DNA of 64,000 nucleotides from Massilia sp. NR 4-1. GTDB taxonomy: Bacteria; Pseudomonadota; Gammaproteobacteria; Burkholderiales; Burkholderiaceae_D. The stretch spans positions 2,914,001 to 2,978,000 of the forward strand of contig NZ_CP012201.1 in the NCBI RefSeq assembly GCF_001191005.1, given 5' to 3'. The notes beneath the pieces were generated by a model. The model was not told the origin of the DNA and searched no databases. It saw nothing but the letters and a program-made list of their open reading frames with translations. Positions 36,968-45,252 of this stretch are shown here, piece by piece. The stretch's first letter is position 1; each line of letters opens with the position of its first letter. Made by a program: the position numbers and the translations under genes.

Positions 36968-37930
36968 TCAATTACATTGAATCCAGCCGCCCGTGTTTGT
37001 GCAGGATTTGCCGCTGGGCGTGGTCAGCGTGGCGCCGGAACCGATGTAGCGGTTGCCATGGATGTCGGTGCAGCCGCCCGGCGTGCAGTTGGCGACGGGG
37101 ACGGGGCGGTTGTCCTGCGCCGCGCCGCTGGCAGCGGACGGCGTGAACGAAGAGCCGGTGGCGGGAGGGCGGCCGCTATCCAGCACGGCGCTGGGCAGCA
37201 CCAGCTGCGGCCCGGTGGGCGGCGCGGCGGCCGGTACGCGCGGCATCTGCGGCATCACGCTGCGGTGCGGCGCATCGCGCCGCTGCGGCGCCGTGCGGCA
37301 AGGCTCGACCGCCAGGCGCGTGCCGTCCGCGCTCAGCTTGCAGACCGGCAGGCGGGCGTAGGCGGCTTTTTCCTTGGCCGTCATGGTGGGGATGGCGGGA
37401 TAAACGGAGTCCGGGCTGGGCGCATTCTGCAGGCTGGCGGCGGCCGGGGACACCGGCGCGGCCGCAGGCGCGGAGACCGGGGCGAGCGCAAAGGGCTTGC
37501 GCTCCCGCGGCGCCGGGCCGGCGCTGGCTGCAGTGGCTACAGTGGCCGCAGTGGCTACGCTGGCCGCCACGGCCGCTTTTGCCGGTTTCGGCGCCGCATG
37601 CACAGCTTCAGGCGCTGCCGCAGTTCTGGTCCTGGACTTCGCTTTGTCCTTGGCCGGTTCCTGCGCCGCCTCCTTCGCCAATTTCCTGGCCGCTTCCTTG
37701 GCCGATTTCTTGGCCGGCTCCTTGGCGCCGCCGGCGGCCTTGCCTGGCTTTGTTTTGGCCTTGTCTTTTGCTTTCGCCTTGTCCTGCGCTTGCGCGTGAT
37801 GCGCCTTGTCCTGCGCTTGCGCGTGATGCGCCTTGGCCGTGGCGCTGGCCGAAGCAGGCGCCGCATTGGCGCCGAGGCAGGCCAGCAGCAAAGCGCTGGC
37901 CGGGAGCAGGAGGAGGGAACGGACGATCAT
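36968..37930 (-). CDS. Lys/Ala-rich secreted protein of unknown function
   Basis: I do not recognise a family. The 320-residue product has a signal peptide (MIVRSLLLLPASALLLACLGANA), then about 130 residues almost free of order-promoting residues and rich in Lys and Ala (KDKAKAKDKAK, KEAARKLAKEAAQEP). A Pro/Ala linker follows, and a short C-terminal domain with PVCKLSADGTRLAVEPCR and CTPGGCTDIHGNRYIGSG ending CTNTGGWIQCN, whose paired cysteines suggest disulfides. The basic part could bind acidic polymers at the cell surface. The ATG at 37930 sets the signal peptide; its ribosome binding site is weak. An exact 27-bp tandem repeat encodes KAHHAQAQD twice. Confidence 0.75.
   Translation of the reverse strand: MIVRSLLLLPASALLLACLGANAAPASASATAKAHHAQAQDKAHHAQAQDKAKAKDKAKTKPGKAAGGAKEPAKKSAKEAARKLAKEAAQEPAKDKAKSRTRTAAAPEAVHAAPKPAKAAVAASVATAATVATAASAGPAPRERKPFALAPVSAPAAAPVSPAAASLQNAPSPDSVYPAIPTMTAKEKAAYARLPVCKLSADGTRLAVEPCRTAPQRRDAPHRSVMPQMPRVPAAAPPTGPQLVLPSAVLDSGRPPATGSSFTPSAASGAAQDNRPVPVANCTPGGCTDIHGNRYIGSGATLTTPSGKSCTNTGGWIQCN
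37775..37828. repeat. 27-bp exact tandem repeat (two copies) inside the Lys/Ala-rich gene
   Basis: Two identical 27-bp units (37775-37801 and 37802-37828) sit head to tail in frame, each adding nine residues including two His and two Gln. The lack of any difference suggests a recent duplication, and copy number may vary between strains. Confidence 0.85.
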
Positions 37931-37993
37931 GAAAATTCCAGGCGGATGCAATACCGGCATCATACGCCCGCCTCCCCCTCAAAGGAAGACGCC

Positions 37994-38023
37994 GCCCTGT
38001 CCCGCGGCACTGCGGGACAGGGC
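37994..38023 (-). terminator. Strong hairpin after hppA (terminator candidate)
   Basis: A perfect 12-bp GC-rich stem (GCCCTGTCCCGC / GCGGGACAGGGC) with a 6-base loop lies 13 bases after the hppA stop. It is followed on the minus strand only by TCTTCCTTT, so U-tract support is weak; termination or mRNA stabilisation are both possible. Confidence 0.6.
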
Positions 38024-38035
38024 AGCATCAGGCGC

Positions 38036-40312
38036 TCAGCGCGCCGGAGCGGGCGCCGGGGTGGGCGCGGCGCCATCGGCCGGCACCGCAGGCGCAGTCA
38101 CCGAATCGGCGGCCGACGCCTGGGGCGGCACGGCGGTCGCTGCATCCGACGCCGAGGCCTGGGGCGGCGGCGCCACCGTCGGCACCACCGCCGTGGCATT
38201 GGCCGGCACGGTGGCGTGCGCCGGTGCCTGGGCCTGCACCGGCGCCAGCATCGTCACCGACAGCCAGCCGGTGGCAGGTAGCAGCGGCACCAGCAGCAGA
38301 GCCACGATATTGATGATCTTGATCAGCGGGTTGACCGCCGGGCCGGCCGTGTCCTTGTACGGATCGCCCACGGTATCGCCGGTTACGGCCGCCTTGTGCG
38401 CTTCCGACCCCTTGCTGCCGTAGTTGCCGTCTTCGATGTATTTCTTGGCATTGTCCCAGGCGCCGCCGCCGGTCGTCATCGAAATCGCCACGAACAGGCC
38501 GGTGATGATGGTACCCATCAGCAAGCCGCCCAAGGCGGCCGGGCCAAGCAGCATGCCGACCAGCACCGGCACCAGCACCGGCAGCAGCGAAGGAATGATC
38601 ATCTCCTTGATGGCCGACGCGGTCAGCATATCCACCGCCTTGTCGTATTCCGGCTTGCCCGTGCCGTCCATGATGCCCTTGATGTCGCGGAACTGGCGGC
38701 GCACTTCCACCACCACCGCGCCGGCCGCGCGGCCCACCGCTTCCATCGCCATGGCGCCGAACAGATAGGGAATCAGGCCGCCGATGAACAGGCCCACGAT
38801 CACCATCGGGTTGGACAGGTCGAAGGTCAGCGAGCGCCCCACCGATTCCAGCGCATGCGTGTAGTCGGCGAACAGCACCAGCGCCGCCAGGCCCGCCGAG
38901 CCGATGGCATAACCCTTGGTCACGGCCTTGGTGGTATTGCCCACCGCGTCGAGCGGGTCGGTGATGGCGCGCACCGAATCGGGCATGCCCGCCATTTCGG
39001 CGATGCCGCCGGCGTTGTCGGTGATGGGGCCATAAGCGTCCAGTGCCACCACGATGCCCGCCATCGACAGCATGGAGGTGGCGGCGATCGCAATGCCGTA
39101 CAGGCCGGAGAGCTTGTAGGAGATCAGGATGGCGACGCAGACCGCCAGCACCGGCCAAGCCGTCGACTTCATCGACACGCCCAGGCCGGCGATGATATTG
39201 GTGCCGTGGCCGGTGGTGGACGCTTCGGCGATATGGCGCACCGGCTTGAAGTCGGTGCCGGTGTAGTACTCGGTGATGTAGACCATCAGCCCGGTCAGCA
39301 CGATGCCGACCACGGTCGAGCCGAGCATCTTGTAGCGCATGTCGTCGTCCGGCCACACAATCCAGGTCACCACCACGAAGCCGATCAGCGACAGGCCGGC
39401 CGCCCACCACAAGCCCGTGTACAGGGCCGACATGATCTTCTTGCCCGGCTTGGCCTTGACCATGGAGCAGCCGACGATGGAGCCGAGGATCGACACGGCG
39501 CCCAGCAGCAGCGGATAGATGATGGCTTCCTGCGGCGCATGGGCGATCATCAAGGCACCCAGCAGCATGGTGGCGATCAGCGTCACCACATAGGTTTCGA
39601 ACAGGTCGGCCGCCATGCCGGCGCAGTCGCCGACGTTGTCGCCCACGTTATCGGCGATCACCGCCGGGTTGCGCGGATCGTCCTCGGGGATGCCCGCTTC
39701 GACCTTGCCCACCAGGTCGGCGCCCACGTCGGCGCCCTTGGTGAAGATGCCGCCGCCCAGACGGGCGAAGATGGAAATCAGCGAAGCGCCGAAGGCCAGG
39801 CCGATCAGCGGCTTGATGATGTCATGCTGGGTCAGGCCCGGATTCGGGTAACTGCCCGTGGCCAAGGAAGTCAGCAGCAGATAGAACAGCGCCACGCCCA
39901 GCAGGCCCAGGCCCACCACCAGCATGCCGGTGATGGCCCCGCCCTTGAAGGCGACGTTGAGCGCCTCGTTCATGCCGAGCGTGGCCGCCTGCGCCGTACG
40001 CACATTGGCCCGCACCGACACATTCATGCCGATAAAGCCGCAAGCGCCCGACAACACCGCCCCGATCAGGAAGCCGAGCGCCGTCTGCATCCCCAGCAGC
40101 AGATAGATCGCGACCAGCAACACCACACCGACCAGGCCGATGGTGCGGTACTGGCGCGCCAGATAGGCGGCGGCCCCCTGCTGGATGGCGAGCGCGATTT
40201 CCTGCATGCGCGGATTGCCCGCCGCCTGTCCCAGAATCCAGCTGCGCGACCATAAACCATAGATTACGGCAATGATGCCGCACGCTATCGCAAACCATAG
40301 ACTTGCTGCCAT
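38036..40312 (-). CDS. hppA: K+-insensitive pyrophosphate-energized proton pump
   Basis: A 758-residue membrane pyrophosphatase with about 16 helices. The substrate site is DVGADLVGKVEAGIPEDDPRNPAVIADNVGDNVGDCAGM in pattern, and the second acidic loop is IADNAGGIAEM-like TDNAGGIAEMAG. The residue deciding potassium dependence is Lys in DAVGNTTKAVTKG, which marks the K+-independent, proton-pumping class. Family members normally end soon after the last helix; here about 65-70 extra residues rich in Ala, Pro and Val (HATVPANATAVVPTVAP, ADGAAPTPAPAPAR) follow. The enzyme couples pyrophosphate hydrolysis to proton export across the inner membrane. GGAGG precedes the ATG. Confidence 0.95.
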   Translation of the reverse strand: MAASLWFAIACGIIAVIYGLWSRSWILGQAAGNPRMQEIALAIQQGAAAYLARQYRTIGLVGVVLLVAIYLLLGMQTALGFLIGAVLSGACGFIGMNVSVRANVRTAQAATLGMNEALNVAFKGGAITGMLVVGLGLLGVALFYLLLTSLATGSYPNPGLTQHDIIKPLIGLAFGASLISIFARLGGGIFTKGADVGADLVGKVEAGIPEDDPRNPAVIADNVGDNVGDCAGMAADLFETYVVTLIATMLLGALMIAHAPQEAIIYPLLLGAVSILGSIVGCSMVKAKPGKKIMSALYTGLWWAAGLSLIGFVVVTWIVWPDDDMRYKMLGSTVVGIVLTGLMVYITEYYTGTDFKPVRHIAEASTTGHGTNIIAGLGVSMKSTAWPVLAVCVAILISYKLSGLYGIAIAATSMLSMAGIVVALDAYGPITDNAGGIAEMAGMPDSVRAITDPLDAVGNTTKAVTKGYAIGSAGLAALVLFADYTHALESVGRSLTFDLSNPMVIVGLFIGGLIPYLFGAMAMEAVGRAAGAVVVEVRRQFRDIKGIMDGTGKPEYDKAVDMLTASAIKEMIIPSLLPVLVPVLVGMLLGPAALGGLLMGTIITGLFVAISMTTGGGAWDNAKKYIEDGNYGSKGSEAHKAAVTGDTVGDPYKDTAGPAVNPLIKIINIVALLLVPLLPATGWLSVTMLAPVQAQAPAHATVPANATAVVPTVAPPPQASASDAATAVPPQASAADSVTAPAVPADGAAPTPAPAPAR

Positions 40313-40461
40313 CAGACCTCCCCCTTCTTGTTGGAATCAAGCATACGTAACGAACTCAGAAAACCGCCACCGGCCGGAGAGGCAGATGCGGCCAACCAAA
40401 CTGCGTACTGCAAAACCTGATACGGCCAGGGGGCCGTGACGGCGCCGGGCGAGGCGGCGCG

Positions 40462-40492
40462 AAAAAAAAGCGAACCGTCGAGGTTCGCTTTT
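40462..40492 (-). terminator. Rho-independent terminator after adk
   Basis: The 11-bp stem AAAAGCGAACC / GGTTCGCTTTT with a 5-base loop is followed on the minus strand by a run of U residues, nine bases after the adk stop. It ends the exbB-to-adk transcript. Confidence 0.92.
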
Positions 40493-40500
40493 GCTAGTTC

Positions 40501-41157
40501 TTAGCTGGACAGCGCCGCGAATGCGCGGTCGCGGATTTCATCGACGGCGCCCAGGCCCTCGATCTTGCGGTATTTCGGCGCGTTGGCGTCGCCCGAATTG
40601 GCCCAGGTATTGTAGTAGCCCAGCAGGACTTCGGTCTGGGTGTGGTACACGTCCAGACGCTTCTTGACGGTGTCGGCCTTGTCGTCGTCGCGCTGCACCA
40701 GCGGCTCGCCGGTCACATCGTCCACGCCTTCGACTTTGGGCGGATTGAATTTGACGTGGTAGACGCGGCCCGAAGCCGGGTGGCTGCGGCGGCCGTCCAT
40801 GCGCTCGATGATGGATTCGTCGGGCACGGCGATTTCCAGCACATACTCCACTTTCACGCCGGCGTCCTTCATGGCGTCAGCCTGGGCGATGGTGCGCGGG
40901 AAGCCATCGAACAGATAGCCATTGGCGCAATCGGCTTCTTTCAGGCGGTCTTTCACCAGGCCGATGATGATGTCGTCCGACACCAGCTGGCCAGCGTCCA
41001 TCACCTTCTTGGCGGCCAGGCCCATCTCGGTGCCGGCCTTGATCGCCGCGCGCAGCATGTCGCCAGTGGAAATCTGCGGAATATTGTATTTTTCCTTGAT
41101 GAAGTTGGCCTGGGTGCCTTTCCCGGCGCCGGGAGCTCCTAACAGAATGAGACGCAT
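40501..41157 (-). CDS. adk: Adenylate kinase
   Basis: A 218-residue long-form adenylate kinase with P-loop GAPGAGKGT (residues 7-15), ISTGDMLRAAIKAGTEMG, the AMP-binding GFPRTIAQADAM, and a LID region (DGRRSHPASGRVYHVKFNPP) without zinc-binding cysteines. It interconverts ATP plus AMP and two ADP in the cytosol. AGGAAAC lies six bases upstream of the ATG. It is the last gene of the conserved lpxK-trm112-kdsB-adk block. Confidence 0.97.
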   Translation of the reverse strand: MRLILLGAPGAGKGTQANFIKEKYNIPQISTGDMLRAAIKAGTEMGLAAKKVMDAGQLVSDDIIIGLVKDRLKEADCANGYLFDGFPRTIAQADAMKDAGVKVEYVLEIAVPDESIIERMDGRRSHPASGRVYHVKFNPPKVEGVDDVTGEPLVQRDDDKADTVKKRLDVYHTQTEVLLGYYNTWANSGDANAPKYRKIEGLGAVDEIRDRAFAALSS

Positions 41158-41280
41158 GAAGTTTCCTAAAAAACGATTTGAATATTGTGATTAGATTGAC
41201 TGGCTTGCTACGAAACTTACCACAAAAACCAGCCCGAACGCCACTTTGCGGGCGTGCGGCCATGCAAAAATGATAAAGCC

Positions 41281-42039
41281 TCAACCGAAATGTTTACGCA
41301 CGCGCTCCAGGTCTTCCGGCGTATCGACGCCGGCGGCAGGCGCCGAGGCGGTGACGTGCACCGCGATGGGATGGCCATGCCACAGCACGCGCAACTGTTC
41401 CAGCGCTTCGATGGACTCCAGCGGCGAGGCTTCCAGCTTGGGATAGGCTTGCAGGAAGTCGTTACGGTAGGCGTACAGGCCGATGTGGCGTAACGGCACA
41501 TAGCCGGCCGGCAGCGGGTCGGCATGGGCGCGCCCGGCGGCGAAAGCGTCGCGGTGCCAGGGAATGGTGGCGCGCGAGAAGTAGAGCGCGCGCTCCTGCT
41601 TGTCCAGCACCACTTTCACCACATTCGGATTGAACGCATCGGCCGCGTCGTGCAGCGGATGGGCGCAGGTGGCCATGGGCACATTGGCGCCGATGCGGGC
41701 GGCGGCGGCGGATAGCAGTTGCGGATCGATCAGCGGTTCGTCGCCCTGCAGGTTGACGACCACGGCATCGGCCGGCAGGTTCAGCGCAGCCGCCACCTCG
41801 GCGATACGGTCGGTGCCGGAAGGATGGTCGGCGCGTGTCATGCACACTTCCACGCCATGCTGTTCGCAGGCGGCGCGGATAGCCTCATGGTCGGTGGCGA
41901 CGATGATGCGGGCGGCGCCCGCTGCGCGCGCGCGCTCGGCCACGCGCACCACCATGGGCTTGCCGCCCAGGTCGGCCAGCGGCTTGTTCGGCAGCCGGGT
42001 CGAAGCCAGGCGCGCCGGAATGATGACGATGAAGGACAC
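41281..42039 (-). CDS. kdsB: 3-deoxy-manno-octulosonate cytidylyltransferase
   Basis: A 252-residue enzyme starting SFIVIIPARLASTRLPNKPLADLGGKPM, the nucleotidyltransferase loop of KdsB. The later VVVNLQGDEPLIDP and IGLYAYRNDFLQAYPKLEASPLESIEALEQLRVL are also typical. It activates KDO with CTP for lipopolysaccharide core synthesis. The start is GTG at 42039, immediately after the stop codon of the Trm112-like gene, so translation is coupled. Confidence 0.96.
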   Translation of the reverse strand: MSFIVIIPARLASTRLPNKPLADLGGKPMVVRVAERARAAGAARIIVATDHEAIRAACEQHGVEVCMTRADHPSGTDRIAEVAAALNLPADAVVVNLQGDEPLIDPQLLSAAAARIGANVPMATCAHPLHDAADAFNPNVVKVVLDKQERALYFSRATIPWHRDAFAAGRAHADPLPAGYVPLRHIGLYAYRNDFLQAYPKLEASPLESIEALEQLRVLWHGHPIAVHVTASAPAAGVDTPEDLERVRKHFG

Positions 42040-42216
42040 TTATTCCACCGCGTCCTGCAGGGTGCGGGCTTCGTCGGCCCACATGATCGGGATGCCGTCG
42101 CGGATCGGATAAGCCAGGCGGTCGCCGCGGCAAATCATTTCCTGGGCCTTTTTATCGTACTCCAGCGGACCCTTGCAAACGGGGCAGACCAGGATATCAA
42201 GCAGACGAGCATCCAC
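42040..42216 (-). CDS. Trm112 family protein (YcaR-like)
   Basis: A 58-residue protein, DARLLDILVCPVCKGPLEYD..., containing one CPVC zinc-knuckle pair and a later Cys. Small Trm112 proteins bind and activate methyltransferases in other organisms; in proteobacteria this gene sits between lpxK and kdsB and its role is unclear. I chose the GTG at 42216, which gives the family-typical MDARLLD start and has GGAGA six bases upstream. It overlaps the end of lpxK by 20 bases. Confidence 0.9.
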   Translation of the reverse strand: MDARLLDILVCPVCKGPLEYDKKAQEMICRGDRLAYPIRDGIPIMWADEARTLQDAVE

Positions 42217-43270
42217 GACATTTCTCCACAATTTGTTGGGCCAGCGCGCTGTCGATGCGCGCCGCCACCGGAACCACCCACAGGCGCGGATCGTTCCTCA
42301 GTTCTTCAATTTGCGCACATTTTACTGCATCCTTCTCGGTCATCAAGATCAGATCGGCCTCCAGCTGCGCGAAAGGACGGTCGAGAAAGTCGTGATGGTC
42401 GGGCAAGGGCAGCTCGATGGGATCGAATCCGGCCGCCTTCAGCATGCCGAAAAAGCGCGCCGGATTACCAATGCCGGCGGCGGCAGCCACGCGCAGCCCC
42501 TGGCTGCGGGCGCGCTGCGCCAGCTCAAGCAGCGTGGCCTGCTCGCTGCGGTTCTGCAGGCGCTCGGCCATATCGCCGGCCAGGGTCATTTGCCACACCG
42601 GCGCGGCGCCGGCCACCGCCTTATTCAATTCCGGCGTGAGCTGGGCCGCGTTGACGACGGTGAAATCGCGGCGGCGCGAAGGCGGCTCGCGCAGCGGGCC
42701 GGCCGGCAGGGTCCAGCCGTTGCCCACACCGCGCCCGTCGAACAGCACCACTTCCACATCGCGCTGCAAGGCGTAGTGCTGCAAGCCGTCGTCGGTGACG
42801 ATGATGTCCACTTGCGGATGGGCCGCCAGCAGCGCCCTGCCCGCCGCCGCGCGGTTGCGCCCCACCATCACCGGGCAGCCGGTGCGGGCGGCGATCAGCA
42901 CCGGCTCGTCGCCCACCTCGCGCGGCGTGGCGGCCGTGGTGACGGGACGCGGCGCGCTGTCCTTGCTGCCGAAGCCGCGCGACACCACGCCCGGCGTGAA
43001 GCCGGCCGCGCGCAAGGCCTGCACCAGCCAGATCGTGAGCGGCGTCTTGCCGGTGCCGCCGATGAAGATATTGCCCACCACGACCACCGGCACCGGCAGC
43101 TTTTCGGACTTGCCCAGTCCCAGGCGGAAAGCGGCGGCGCGCAGCCCGGCCAGGCCGCGGAACAGCAGGGACAGGGGCCACAGCGCGCAAGCTAGCGGCC
43201 CGCGCCGCAGCCAGGCACGCGTGAGCGTGGTTTCAAGCGCCGAGGGCGCGGACGGAGATGTAGTCGGCAT
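42197..43270 (-). CDS. lpxK: Tetraacyldisaccharide 4'-kinase
   Basis: A 357-residue lipid A kinase with an N-terminal membrane-associated helix (FRGLAGLRAAAFRLGLGKSEK) and P-loop GNIFIGGTGKTP near residue 67. GFGSKDSAPRPV, VIVTDDGLQHYALQRDVEVVLFDGRG and MTEKDAVKC follow. It adds the 4'-phosphate to the lipid A disaccharide at the inner membrane. It lies in the order exbD-lpxK-trm112-kdsB-adk usual for Burkholderiales. Confidence 0.96.
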   Translation of the reverse strand: MPTTSPSAPSALETTLTRAWLRRGPLACALWPLSLLFRGLAGLRAAAFRLGLGKSEKLPVPVVVVGNIFIGGTGKTPLTIWLVQALRAAGFTPGVVSRGFGSKDSAPRPVTTAATPREVGDEPVLIAARTGCPVMVGRNRAAAGRALLAAHPQVDIIVTDDGLQHYALQRDVEVVLFDGRGVGNGWTLPAGPLREPPSRRRDFTVVNAAQLTPELNKAVAGAAPVWQMTLAGDMAERLQNRSEQATLLELAQRARSQGLRVAAAAGIGNPARFFGMLKAAGFDPIELPLPDHHDFLDRPFAQLEADLILMTEKDAVKCAQIEELRNDPRLWVVPVAARIDSALAQQIVEKCRGCSSA

Positions 43271-43303
43271 AAGGCTGCGCCGCGCCGCAAGGGACGCGGC
43301 GGT

Positions 43304-43738
43304 TTATTTGGCGGAGCCGGTTTGGGCGGCGAAGGTGAGCTTGTCGAAGCCGGCGATGCGCGCCGCCTCCATCACATTGACCACCATCTGGTGCATGGCG
43401 AATTGATCGGCGTTGACGATGACCACGGGCGCCTTGTCGCCGCCCTCTTTCGCGGCGGACTTCATCGCTTCGGCAAAGCCGGCCACGTCGTGGAAGGAGA
43501 CCGGCACATTATTGATCGTATAGTTGCCCTTGGCATCCACCGTCACGTTCAGCTCATGCGGCTTGTCCTTGGCCTTCTCGGCGTCAGCCGTGGGCAGGGT
43601 GATTTGCAGCTCGGTGAACTTGCTGTAGGTGGTGGTCACCATCAGGAAGATCAGGATCACCAGCAGCACGTCGATGAACGGGATCAGGTTGATCTCCGGA
43701 TCTTCGCGCTTGCTGCCGCGGCGGAAGTTCATAGCCAT
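43304..43738 (-). CDS. exbD: ExbD/TolR family biopolymer transport protein
   Basis: A 144-residue inner-membrane protein. The single N-terminal helix (INLIPFIDVLLVILIFLMVTT) with its Asp in PFID is the proton-pathway signature of ExbD/TolR, followed by a periplasmic domain. With the adjacent ExbB it forms a proton-driven motor. In this genomic position the partner complex is not evident: no TonB or Tol-Pal genes are near, and a role linked to LPS assembly is only a guess from the neighbours. Confidence 0.93.
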   Translation of the reverse strand: MAMNFRRGSKREDPEINLIPFIDVLLVILIFLMVTTTYSKFTELQITLPTADAEKAKDKPHELNVTVDAKGNYTINNVPVSFHDVAGFAEAMKSAAKEGGDKAPVVIVNADQFAMHQMVVNVMEAARIAGFDKLTFAAQTGSAK

Positions 43739-43750
43739 GAGCTCTCCCGC

Positions 43751-44356
43751 TTACTTGCGCGCGCTGTGGACCACGTCCACGAACTTGACGGCCTGCTGCT
43801 CCATCTCGATGATGAAGCTGTCGACCAGGGCGCGGAAGTGGCGGTAGAAGACCAGGGTCGGCATGGCGATGGCCAGTCCGAAGCCGGTGTTATACAGCGC
43901 CACCGAAATGCCGTGCGCCAGCTGGGCCGGATTGGCGCCCTGCGCGTTCTGCGAACCGAAGATTTCGATCATGCCGACCACGGTGCCGAACAAGCCCATC
44001 AAAGGCGCCAGCGTGGCGATGGTGCCGAGCGTGGTCAGGAAGCGTTCCAGCATATGGGCCACACCGCTGCCGGCTTCCTCGATGCTCTCCTTCATCACCT
44101 CGCGCGGCGCGTCGATATTGCGCAGCGCGGTGGACAGCACCACGCCCAGCGGCGAATTCTTTTCCAGCTTGTCGATGATGTCCGGCGTGATATTGCCGCC
44201 GCGGTAAATCTTGACCACTTCATCCAGCAGGCCGCGCGGCAGGATGCGGGCGCGGCGCAGATACAGCAGGCGTTCGATGATCAGGGCGGTGGCGACGATG
44301 GACGCGATCAGCAACAGCCAGATAGGCCAGCCTGCGGCTTGGAAGATGGCGAGCAA
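43751..44356 (-). CDS. exbB: MotA/TolQ/ExbB family proton channel protein
   Basis: A 201-residue protein with three membrane helices (WPIWLLLIASIVATALIIERLLYLR, then LGTIATLAPLMGLFGTVVGMIEIFG and AHGISVALYNTGFGLAIAMPTLVFYRHF region). The central TLAPLMGLFGTVVGM pattern identifies the ExbB/TolQ family. The start codon is TTG at 44356 with AGGAGT six bases upstream. It is the first gene of the minus-strand LPS/adk operon; its upstream space holds the repeat array. Confidence 0.93.
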   Translation of the reverse strand: MLAIFQAAGWPIWLLLIASIVATALIIERLLYLRRARILPRGLLDEVVKIYRGGNITPDIIDKLEKNSPLGVVLSTALRNIDAPREVMKESIEEAGSGVAHMLERFLTTLGTIATLAPLMGLFGTVVGMIEIFGSQNAQGANPAQLAHGISVALYNTGFGLAIAMPTLVFYRHFRALVDSFIIEMEQQAVKFVDVVHSARK

Positions 44357-44497
44357 GACTTACTCCTGTGAATGGGACGGCTTTTTGCCTAAACGCGCAA
44401 TGTAGCGTGTTGGACGGCGCTCGGCAAGTGCCGTGCCGTCCAGCCCTGCCGGCCCCTATCCCGGCCCAAGCCGGCCCGCCCCCGACTTTCCCCCAGT

Positions 44498-44570
44498 TTG
44501 CCCACATAAACTGTGGACAAAGTTGTTGGCAAACCGAATTACTCACAGAAATAGCATTGATTTATAAGGG
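44498..44570 (+). repeat. Array unit 1
   Basis: Left inverted 9-mer TTGCCCACA at 44498-44506, first direct box TGTGGACAA at 44512-44520, degenerate second box TGTTGGCAA at 44524-44532, and terminal block TTGATTTATAAGG from 44557. It is the most divergent unit in the second box. Confidence 0.8.
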
Positions 44571-44626
44571 TTTTTTCAGGTTGCGCAATTTATCAGCAAG
44601 GCTTTTCCCCAGCAGCACCTATACGG

Positions 44627-44699
44627 TTCTTCACAAATTCTGTGGACAAAAGTGTGAGCAAGAGCCTGCAAGCATATATAAGCTATTGATTTACAAGGA
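44627..44699 (+). repeat. Array unit 2
   Basis: Left inverted 9-mer TTCTTCACA at 44627-44635, first box TGTGGACAA at 44641-44649, second box TGTGAGCAA at 44653-44661, and terminal block TTGATTTACAAGGA at 44686-44699. Confidence 0.88.
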
Positions 44700-44764
44700 A
44701 TTAGCTGCGCCGCTCACAAATTAAGCAGCGGCAACTGTACAGTCCAAATGGATCAACTGTGCAG

Positions 44765-44837
44765 TTCTGCACAAATTCTGTGGACAAAATTGTGAGCAAG
44801 GCCTGCGATGCGGAATAAAGCCCTTGATTTCAAAGAA
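44765..44837 (+). repeat. Array unit 3
   Basis: Left inverted 9-mer TTCTGCACA at 44765-44773, first box TGTGGACAA at 44779-44787, second box TGTGAGCAA at 44791-44799, and terminal block TTGATTTCAAAGAA at 44824-44837. Confidence 0.88.
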
Positions 44838-44945
44838 CTTTCCTTCTCTGCGCAAAAAGTTCGCATTGGCAGGAAATTGCCGGATTTGCGGCGCTTCCAT
44901 GGCCACCAATCCAGGAAAAGCGGCAAAATGAGGATAAGTCATCGC

Positions 44946-45018
44946 TTCTGCACAAATTCTGTGGACAAAATTGTGAGCAAGGATGAGAAGAAGGAGTAAA
45001 GCCATTGATTTAAAAGGA
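44946..45018 (+). repeat. Array unit 4
   Basis: Left inverted 9-mer TTCTGCACA at 44946-44954, first box TGTGGACAA at 44960-44968, second box TGTGAGCAA at 44972-44980, and terminal block TTGATTTAAAAGGA at 45005-45018. The first 37 bases are nearly identical to unit 3. Confidence 0.88.
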
Positions 45019-45108
45019 AAAATTTTTACAGCTTAAATTTTGGGCAGGCTTTTTTGAGGATGAGGCACCGGAGTGGATGCGTTCAGCTGTACAGGTGGTC
45101 CGGTGGAT

Positions 45109-45181
45109 TTCTGCACATCTTCTGTGGATAAAATTGTGAGCAAGAGCCAGTACAAAGATGCAAGTGTTTGATTTATATATT
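45109..45181 (+). repeat. Array unit 5 (contains an exact DnaA box)
   Basis: Left inverted 9-mer TTCTGCACA at 45109-45117, first box TGTGGATAA at 45123-45131 (TTATCCACA on the minus strand), second box TGTGAGCAA at 45135-45143, and terminal block TTGATTTATATATT at 45168-45181. A strongly AT-rich stretch follows (45171-45205). Confidence 0.88.
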
Positions 45182-45252
45182 AAAAATTTCTATGCGTAAA
45201 TTTTTAGCACATATGTTCGCGTACGCAAAAAGTGGTCTGAACTTGCCCCCAG

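Noticed and set aside
44368..44724. A 118-residue open frame in the repeat region
   Set aside because: No ribosome binding site, composition follows the repeats, and no family resemblance.
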